Origin: Chromera velia
Lineage: Eukaryota; Sar; Chromeraceae
Assembly (NCBI GenBank): GCA_018398765.1
Contig: JAHBMJ010002945.1
Span: 1 to 14,597 of the forward strand
Reading direction: 5' to 3'
Length of the DNA: 14,597 nucleotides
The first letter of the stretch is position 1. Each line of letters starts with the position of its first letter. A model generated the notes under the pieces. It was not told the DNA's origin. It ran no database searches and saw only the letters and a program-made list of their open reading frames with translations. Of this stretch, positions 8,469-14,597 are shown piece by piece. The translations under genes and the position numbers were made by a program.

Positions 8469-8673
8469 CTAGGCGCCGCACATAGAAAAAAAAAAGTTGG
8501 GAAGGCCTTTTTTTTTTTTTTATTTCAAGTGCCTCAAAAAGGAAAAGAATCACTTTCGACTCTGAAACTTACTTTTCCATACAAAATGTGAACCTAACTT
8601 TTGACATTAAAAAAAAAAAAAAAGTTGAGGACGCCTAATTTTTTTTTTTCTTTTTTTTATGTGCGGCGCCTAG
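8469..8673. mobile_element. MITE-like element, 205 bp, with terminal inverted repeats
   Basis: The ends CTAGGCGCCGCACATA (8469-8484) and TATGTGCGGCGCCTAG (8658-8673) are perfect 16-bp inverted repeats, continuing into A-run and T-run arms. Flanking octamers GGCTTGCA (8461-8468) and GGCTTACA (8674-8681) match at 7 of 8 bases, as expected for an aged target-site duplication. Inside, two related cores (GTTGGGAAGGCC at 8496-8507 and GTTGAGGACGCCT at 8624-8636) are each flanked by an A-run and a T-run. There is no coding capacity. An 8-bp duplication is typical of the hAT superfamily, but assignment is inference. Confidence 0.75.
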
Positions 8674-8681
8674 GGCTTACA
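8674..8681. repeat. Right target-site duplication of the MITE-like element
   Basis: GGCTTACA directly follows the right inverted repeat and matches the left octamer at 7 of 8 positions. Confidence 0.65.
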
Positions 8682-9195
8682 TAAATTCTTGTATGGTCAG
8701 AAGAATCTCAGACTAACTATGATCACTAACAGAAAAAAAAAAGCTTACCATACAGTTTCAATCACTTCAGTTCAATTCAAAACATATTATAAATTGATTG
8801 TCATATGATTATCCAATAATGAGACCTAGAATGGGACGATCGCCCGGCATCATCGCCAAATATATATCTTTATAATTCTTTATATATTTTTTAAGTAAGA
8901 AAACGGTCTGAAAAATAACTTTGAATTGTTATTCACAATTAATATTTGAGTCAAATCATTTGACGTGGTAACAAAAATACTTGGTTATTTAATAGTAACT
9001 AGCTTAATCAATTACTGCGTCACTATAATGATAGCCTGTGTTCCTAGCTGTGTTTCGAACTCGGCGTGAAAATATCAGTGGGAAAGCGCAAAGAAATTTC
9101 CAGGGGAATTTGTAGGCAACTGGCATTTGCTAGGGCATTTGCGTACATACACAAGTTTCAACTTGTTTTTTAGTTTTCCCATGCAAGATTCTATA
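8682..9195. other. AT-rich gene-free DNA downstream of the minus-strand gene
   Basis: Strongly AT-rich sequence with stops in all frames. It should contain the 3' UTR and poly(A) site of the minus-strand gene ending at 9196. No further element is recognised. Confidence 0.5.
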
Positions 9196-12100
9196 CTACA
9201 GCCCTAGCCGATCTATTGTATACCAAAAATCGGAGGGCTTCAGGATTTGTTCTTGCTCCTCTCTCCCATCGTAAAATGCTTCATCTCTTTTCGGCCACGA
9301 AGATGACGCCCTTCCCCCCCGGTCGCTATCAAGTAGAAATTGATGATCACCCCCTTTCCTGTCTCTTCGTACGTCAACCCCACGATTCTCTACGATTTGA
9401 ATGTCCTGGCGGTCTCCCTCCTCTTGCACACTGCTGCTGTCATCGGAAGGCCCAGAGTCCCCATAGACTGCCGCCTGCTGGAGAGAAGGAACCAGGCTGC
9501 CAATGGAATCCCCACCAGAGCCTCCAGAAAGTCTCATCAAGGTCCTCCGCGTCTCTTTTTCTTTCCTGTCCTCTGCAGTCTCGTCGTCGCAACTCTCGGG
9601 AAAGGCTGAAGAGCCGAAACGGGAGGGTGTCAGCAGATTCCCCCCCTTCCTCTCCGACAAAGATGTCATGCAGGTGTCTGTGGCGCTCGCGGGATGTCGT
9701 CTGCTTCTAACCAGAGGGGGCACGGAGACGACAGCAGACAAATCTGGTCCTTGTTCTCTGGACTCTCCGCATGTGTGCGTATCAGCTGGGGCCTCGGGGG
9801 GAGGGGGGGATTCCGGTCGTGGGTCTTGGAAGGAGACGGAAAGGGTTGGCAGACGGGGTCCCCTCTGTCTCCCTGAGGGAGGCACAATGGAGGGCCGTCT
9901 CTGTGCATCTCTTCTGTTTCTGCGTGTTACTTCTTTTTCTTTTGGGGGGGCAGGGGGACAACCGCCAGAGGGAATTACTTGTGTTGTACCATCGGAGAGG
10001 ACTCTAGAGTCGAGACGGGAAAGGGGAACGGAAGATGAGGTGGCGGCAGCAGCAGTGGCAGAATCGGGGACAGACGCCCCAGATTTGCGTCTCTGGGACA
10101 GAAGGCCGCTGCTTTTCGTCCGGGGCCGTCTGAACGTCGTTGCCCCGGTGGCCCCTCCCCTCTCCGTCTCCCCGTCTCCTGCTGTCACTGCTGCCGTTGC
10201 GGCGTCGCCCAGAGCCTCAAGGGCCCACTCGGTGGGTTCCACTGCGGCGACGCGCCATCTTGAGCGTGTGGGGTGACGTGGGGCGGCGGAAGCAGGGGTC
10301 CGTTGTGTGTGTCTTGGTGAGTCGAAGAGAGAGAAGGAAATGTGGCGGCGGAGACGGGGCCGGGGTCGGGGTCTGGGGGTGACTCCATGAGGGTGGCGGT
10401 GCGTGTGGGGAAGCAGAGAGGATGAGGAGACTGCCCGGCCTGCGTTTGCAAGAGACGGTGTGAGGAAGCGGAGGGATGCAGAGGGGGCGTGTGTGTGCAG
10501 GAGGGGGGAGGAGACGGTTTCATTGCTGCGGAGGGGTAGCTCTGCGCCCGGGGGAAGAGAGATGGGGGTCTGGTGACGGTGAGGGGTGTGTTTGATCACC
10601 CCTGTCTCCTCCTCTTCCTCTTCCTCACCCCTGCTGTGAACCCGCCCCCTTTCCCCAATGCACAAAAGCCGTTTGAGAAACCGAGAAACCCACACAGCGA
10701 TCCAAGGCGTCAAGTCAGTGAGGGCGTCTACGAAGGAGAAGAGCAGCCCTGCGACAGCACCGCCCGTGCCCATGGAGAGCATCCCGATGCCTACCAAAGC
10801 CGAGAGAAGATGGCAGATGCTCTGCATTCCTTCATGCATGCATGTGCAGTTTGATGACGGGGCGGGTAAGCTTCTGTAGGCGACACGTTCTCTCACGTGG
10901 CCAGCGAAGGGGCTCAGAGGGATTTGAGGAGCCAACAATCAGTCGAGTCAATTATTTGTGAACAACCTAGGTGAACAACATGAAGCGAGGGGAAAAACTC
11001 GCCGGTCTGTGCGAAAAGGCGATGGCAATCCCGCTTTGTTTATCGGTCGGTCGAGAGCTCAACAGCTGACGCGACTTGACCAGGCGAAAGCACTAAATGT
11101 GATGTGATCTATCTGGCAACAGCAGAGTAGGTCTTTGGGTCAGCAACGCAGACTCATGCATCCTGCAGGGAGTGTACTCTTGAACGTAGACGGAGACAGT
11201 GCCTGTGTGGGTGCATGTGTGTTTGTGTAGAGAAACGGACAAAAGCAATGTTTTAAAAAAATGGAGACGAAGCCTGGTGGGTCAGAGGAAAAAAAAAAGA
11301 GAGAGACAGACACCCATGCACTCACTGCTTTAACTGTGGAACCGACGGACGTCTGTGAGAAAGTCGGGGCACCGTCGATCCCCCTTGATGGTTTTGGGAA
11401 CTCCAGCTAGCCAATGGAGCCCAGGGACACCCGCCGCCACAGCGACCCAGAATCTTCTGTGCAGGCCTTGTACCGCAGTCATCACGCAGGATGGCAACAC
11501 GACCTCGAGACCAAACAAAGCCTGCAGGAATGCGCAAGAAAGAATAAAGAAAGAAAAGGTACTGGAGGTATCAATCAAGCCATGCAGTCAACAACGAGAG
11601 AAACAAAGACATACACCGTCACCATCACTAGTGACGTTCTCCCACGTCTCGTCGCCAAAGGCCGAAAGGAAGGAAGGAAGGAAAAGTGCGTCAAGTTGAA
11701 GGGTGTCTTTACACCAAGAAAGGAAAACTGCACACATGAATGAGGGACTTCTTTCGATCGGCATCCTCGCGGTGGGTCCCTCTGTTTGCAATCTAGAGAA
11801 AGAACGAATGAGCTGAGAAATAGACGAAGAAAGAATCGAAGAAGGCAGATATGTCGGCTGTTCTTGCTCTTTCTGAGGAGACGACAGGATAAACTCCAGG
11901 TGCCCTCTGGACGTCCTCCCTCCTCCTTTGACAAAAGGGTTCAGTAATCGTCTGACGAAATCAGCAATGGGATCACAGAGTTCAGCAACACTGCGCTCGA
12001 CTATCTGCCTGACTGACTGACTGATTGTCTGCCTGTCTGACTGGCTGCCTGTTTGAATGACTCACTGACAAATTTCCCTCCACACTCCTCCAAGAGCTCC

Positions 12101-13069
12101 AGACCCCACCACAACCCCGTCAGACTTCCTGCCCACAACGCGTCTCTCATCGCTGCCCTCGCCACAAAGACCAGCGCTCGCCTTGCGCCCTTTACATTCA
12201 ACCGAGAAAAAGACCCCCCCCCAAACGACCCTCCACTCAAATTACGTCTCGGCAACAAAGATCTTGTTGTCCACGTACTCATTCCCCTTGACACTCCCTC
12301 TTCTTCAATCCAAGTTTCCAGCTCCCTTCTCTCCCTCTCCACCCTTCTACGTTCCCGGATCTCCTCCGCCACTGTAATCAGAAGATGCCAGACAGCCGAG
12401 ACTGCCCACCCAAACGCGGCCTCTCTGAGGATTAAAACCGCCGGGCCCTCGGAGGAAAAAATCCACGTGGAACCCTCACGAACGGCCACTCGCACGGAGT
12501 TAGCCACTGCCCGACTCTTGCGACCGCCTGCTGTTCTGACGCCCCCCCGCACAACTGCAGTGTCTCCAACCACTATGGAGGAGAATTCCGGGGCCGGGGC
12601 CCCCAGAAGCTGCCTCCTCGTAGAGGGCCCCGCAGACCGCATTCCCGGGGTCAGCCAGGCCCCTTGGTGCCCCGCAGTGGCCGTCGCCGCATTTGCCCTG
12701 CAGAGGGAGACGGGCAGGGGGAGAGAGAGAGAGACACGAAAAGACAGAGTCAGCAGGCAGGAGAAGTGATGTGACCGATTCAGTGCATGAGGAGATGAAA
12801 AAAGGGACGGGCGGGCGGGCGGGCGGGCAGGCAGATAGAAAGACGGAGAACCAAACAGAAGAACGCGCGGACAGATGGGCAGGAGTCGAAGTGACGAAAG
12901 GCTACGCATGCAGAGACATGTACACAGACGGTCCTTCCTTCCTTTCTGCCCTCCTTTCCTCGTTATGTTCTTCCCTCCTTCCTCCCCTCTCTTCCCTCTG
13001 TCCTTCCTTCCTTCCTTTCTTCCTTTCTTTCTTTCTTTCTTTCTTTCTTTCTCTTTCTTTCTCTTTCTT

Positions 13070-13126
<57 letters not shown>

Positions 13127-13395
13127 CGCTCGCTCGTCCTCGCGAGGCCAAGTACCTGACCGACCGACCGACTGACTCACCTGAGAATAAACACAGGGAG
13201 GACGTCAGTTGAGGGTATGGGGTCTGCCTGCTGGTCGGGGCCTGCGCGTCCCGTTGCCTCATCTGTCTGCTGCGACTGTTGGCTCTCCTCCTCTTCTTCT
13301 TCGAGAAGAGTGAAGTTACGAAGGAAGACCTCGGTGGATCCCCTCCTGAGACCGCGTTGAACTTCTGCATGCATAGAAAGGGCGTTAATCGACAT
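9196..13395 (-). CDS. Hypothetical membrane protein with long disordered tail (complement join 9196..10873, 11326..11521, 12066..12697, 13181..13395)
   Basis: Four minus-strand exons give 906 residues. Junction phases are 2, 1 and 2 and all agree; all three donors are GTGAGT, and acceptors end in CTGCAG, CTGCAG and TACAG. Exon 1 (ATG at 13395) encodes a Glu/Gln-rich leader with a run of six Glu. Exon 2 has Arg-rich sequence, hydrophobic helices near residues 163-181 and 246-275, and a charged, probably coiled-coil stretch (183-203). Exon 4 starts with a Gly/Ala-rich hydrophobic pair (about 366-415, including GMLSMGTGGAVAGLLF), then about 490 residues rich in Ser, Arg and Pro with Glu runs, ending in DFWYTIDRLGL. 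I recognise no family; the Gly-rich helices vaguely recall Tim17/TMEM135-like proteins but no motif proves it. The 560-codon exon 4 is the firmest part. Exon 3 is the weakest because another frame there is also open. Confidence 0.6.
10874..11325 (-). other. Intron 3 of the minus-strand gene (452 nt)
   Basis: On the minus strand the donor is GCA|GTGAGT (11326/11325), followed by a CT-rich stretch, and the acceptor is CCTACAG|A (10874/10873). Phase 2 on both sides. The acceptor lacks a strong pyrimidine tract; ATGCAG at 10830-10835 is another candidate but in phase 0. Confidence 0.5.
11522..12065 (-). other. Intron 2 of the minus-strand gene (544 nt)
   Basis: The donor is GTGAGT at 12065-12060, preceded four bases upstream by a second GT (12069-12068, GTCAGT). 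The acceptor CCTGCAG|G (11522/11521) follows a good pyrimidine tract. The preferred phase is 1. Confidence 0.6.
12001..12054. repeat. CTGA/CTGC tetranucleotide repeat in intron 2
   Basis: Degenerate CTGA, CTGC and CTGT units begin just inside the donor of intron 2. On the minus strand they read CAGT/CAGG, rich in near-acceptor AG dinucleotides. Confidence 0.8.
12809..12830. repeat. (GGGC)n microsatellite
   Basis: About five units of GGGC inside intron 1 of the minus-strand gene. Confidence 0.85.
12931..13130. repeat. Compound (CTTC)/(CTTT)/(CT)n/(CG)n tract in intron 1
   Basis: CTTC-type units give way to CTTT (13017-13073), then CT (13074-13110), then CG (13111-13128). The whole plus strand is nearly pure pyrimidine until the CG run, so the tract could form triplex DNA beside potential Z-DNA. 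Confidence 0.9.
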
Positions 13396-13918
13396 TTATA
13401 TGTCTGTGCGTGCGTGCGTCCGTACGTGTGCAAGTATGCAATTCTTTATTATATTGTTTTCCCCCCCATTTTTCGCATCTGCTTCCCCAATTTCCATTTG
13501 TGTCCCCCCCCTGCTGCTTCATGCACTGGCATTGCATCCGTGCGTGCGTGCGTCTCTCCCTCCTTTCCTGCCCCCCCTCCCTATCTTTCATCTGTCCGTG
13601 AAGTCAGTCCGTTGAATCGTCCGTTCACTCATCCAAATATATATACATGTACGTATGGATCCATGAATTGCCAGCGAAGAGGCATGCGCATACTGCAGGT
13701 AGCATGGACTGAGAGACTTCTCATGGAGATGGAAGCATGTAGACGGTTGACATGATAGGCGTTCATTCATATGGTTTGGGGTGACGGTTCCGGATTCAAT
13801 CCTGTCCTTGGAATCTGTTTTTGCACACTCTCTCCATGCAGCTTTTAAGAGGAAGGATGCCTTCCGGTGACTCTATCGAACGATGGAGCTTCCAGAGAAC
13901 CCACCAACACCAACCTAC
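13396..13918 (-). other. Upstream region or first intron of the minus-strand gene
   Basis: No convincing exon is visible. It holds two short GTGC runs (13405-13419 and 13540-13553) and a TATATATACATGTACGTA stretch near 13638. If the alternative first exon is used, this is an intron running from GTAGGT (13918) to ATGCAG (13365). Confidence 0.4.
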
Positions 13919-14160
13919 CTGTATCTGAAGTGTGTCCATCTCCTGTCTCTGTCCTCCTCTCGTTACCCTGTGCCTGGAGACGGCAGGGCTCCTTCCCCAA
14001 GATCTCAGCAGACACGGACCGCCGCATCCTCGATCGACCACCGAATTCCTACTCTCCGTCCCAGAACTCAGCGTCGAAGATCTCCTGCTGTCAATCGGCA
14101 GGAGCACTCCTTTGTCAGCCTCTCCAATCTTCAGGTCGAATATCGAGCTTGCTAGCGGCA
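13919..14160 (-). other. Putative upstream exon (5' UTR or alternative start) of the minus-strand gene
   Basis: On the minus strand this 242-nt stretch is bounded by an acceptor-like TTTTGTCTCATGCAG (ends 14161) and a donor ACAG|GTAGGT (13919/13918). An ATG at 14027, with A at -3, opens a frame that leaves the exon in phase 1. That matches an acceptor TATGCAG|AA at 13365/13364 inside exon 1, and would give a 932-residue protein with a different N-terminus. A second frame is open through the whole exon but exits in phase 0 and has no matching acceptor that I can find. Confidence 0.35.
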
Positions 14161-14187
14161 CTGCATGAGACAAAACACAAAGTTTGT

Positions 14188-14224
14188 GTATACTCCCGTA
14201 TACCTCGGCGCGCAATGCGCGCCG
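14188..14224. repeat. Two adjacent short palindromes
   Basis: GTATAC-TCCC-GTATAC (14188-14203) and CGGCGCGC-AAT-GCGCGCCG (14206-14224) are both perfect inverted repeats and stand at the boundary between GC-normal and AT-rich DNA. Confidence 0.75.
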
Positions 14225-14597
14225 CCTCTCAATTGGGCCTACCGCCTGTGGAAAAATTATTGATGAAAAAAATCGCCAAAAATTCTAGCATGTTCTAAAT
14301 TTAGTCCCCAAAAATGTTATCTACTTAGTTGCAGAGTGCGGGGTCTAAAATCCTTAATTTTTAAAATTCATAGAGTCAGTAGACTACAAAGGTAAAAAAC
14401 TATAAAAAATATGTGAGTTTTGAAATTCAATTTTTTTCCAACTTTTTTGAAAAATATAATCTTTGATATATCATTATTGAATTATCCCAAAACTATCTGT
14501 ATATCATGAAAAAATAGTTTCTAGTTGTTGTAAAATTTTCTCTAAATATCAGCTTTATATCATAAGTAGTTGAAGAGTTAGGGCTAGCAAGAAGGGT
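14225..14597. other. AT-rich gene-free stretch to the window edge
   Basis: Many A- and T-runs and stops in every frame. It resembles the AT-rich block at 8200-9190 in composition. It may be an intron, promoter or part of a transposon; nothing identifies it. Confidence 0.5.

Larger units (their letters stand above)
12698..13180 (-). other. Intron 1 of the minus-strand gene (483 nt)
   Basis: The donor is a perfect CAG|GTGAGT (13181/13180). The acceptor CTCTGCAG|G (12698/12697) is preceded by a long CT-rich tract. Phase 2 at both ends. Most of the intron is simple sequence. Confidence 0.75.

Noticed and set aside
9503-10276. Plus-strand frame of 257 codons
   Set aside because: It is shorter than the opposing 560-codon minus exon, has no splice-linked partners and shows no recognisable domain. 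Codon statistics could overturn this.
12053-12769. Plus-strand frame of 238 codons
   Set aside because: It lies opposite exon 2 of the minus-strand gene, includes intron repeat sequence and has low-complexity composition; the minus frame has phased splice sites.
13780-13802. tRNA-like GGTTCCGGATTCAATCC
   Set aside because: The spacing does not fit a T-loop, and the cloverleaf cannot be completed on either strand.

Overview
The window looks like nuclear DNA of a microsatellite-rich protist. Genes carry GT-AG introns, stretches of simple repeats fill introns and spacers, and one gene encodes ribonuclease-inhibitor-type leucine-rich repeats (LRRs) of the kind expanded in algae. A chromerid alga such as Chromera velia is my best guess. 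That is inference from style, not from a diagnostic gene.

Layout. Positions 1-1566 (minus strand) hold most of a GUF1/LepA (EF4) translation GTPase whose C-terminus runs off the left edge. A 0.7 kb spacer (1567-2274) separates it from a divergently transcribed gene and contains a (TGCA)n tract and GC-rich palindromes. The plus-strand gene at 2275-5941 has two exons in phase. It encodes a predicted 1078-residue protein with an internally duplicated multi-pass membrane region, an acidic Gly-rich loop and an interrupted array of LRRs with a 90-bp period. Its single intron begins inside a GTCT microsatellite.

From 5942 to 9195 I see no convincing gene. This space between two convergent 3' ends holds a (TGAG)n tract, a four-copy 42-bp minisatellite, long CT/AC runs, a 16-bp palindrome and an AT-rich block. 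Inside the AT-rich block is a 205-bp element with 16-bp perfect terminal inverted repeats and a near-perfect 8-bp target-site duplication, which makes it a MITE candidate.

From 9196 to 13395 (minus strand) I assemble a four-exon gene for an unrecognised membrane protein of about 906 residues with a long disordered tail. All three of its donors are GTGAGT and all phases match. An alternative first exon may lie near 13919-14160. The window ends in a second AT-rich stretch (14225-14597).

The three genes show no shared pathway. The most unusual items are the membrane-LRR fusion protein with its duplicated module, the MITE candidate, and a tandem splice donor (GTNNGT) that would switch exon 3 of the last gene into a different, hydrophobic reading frame.
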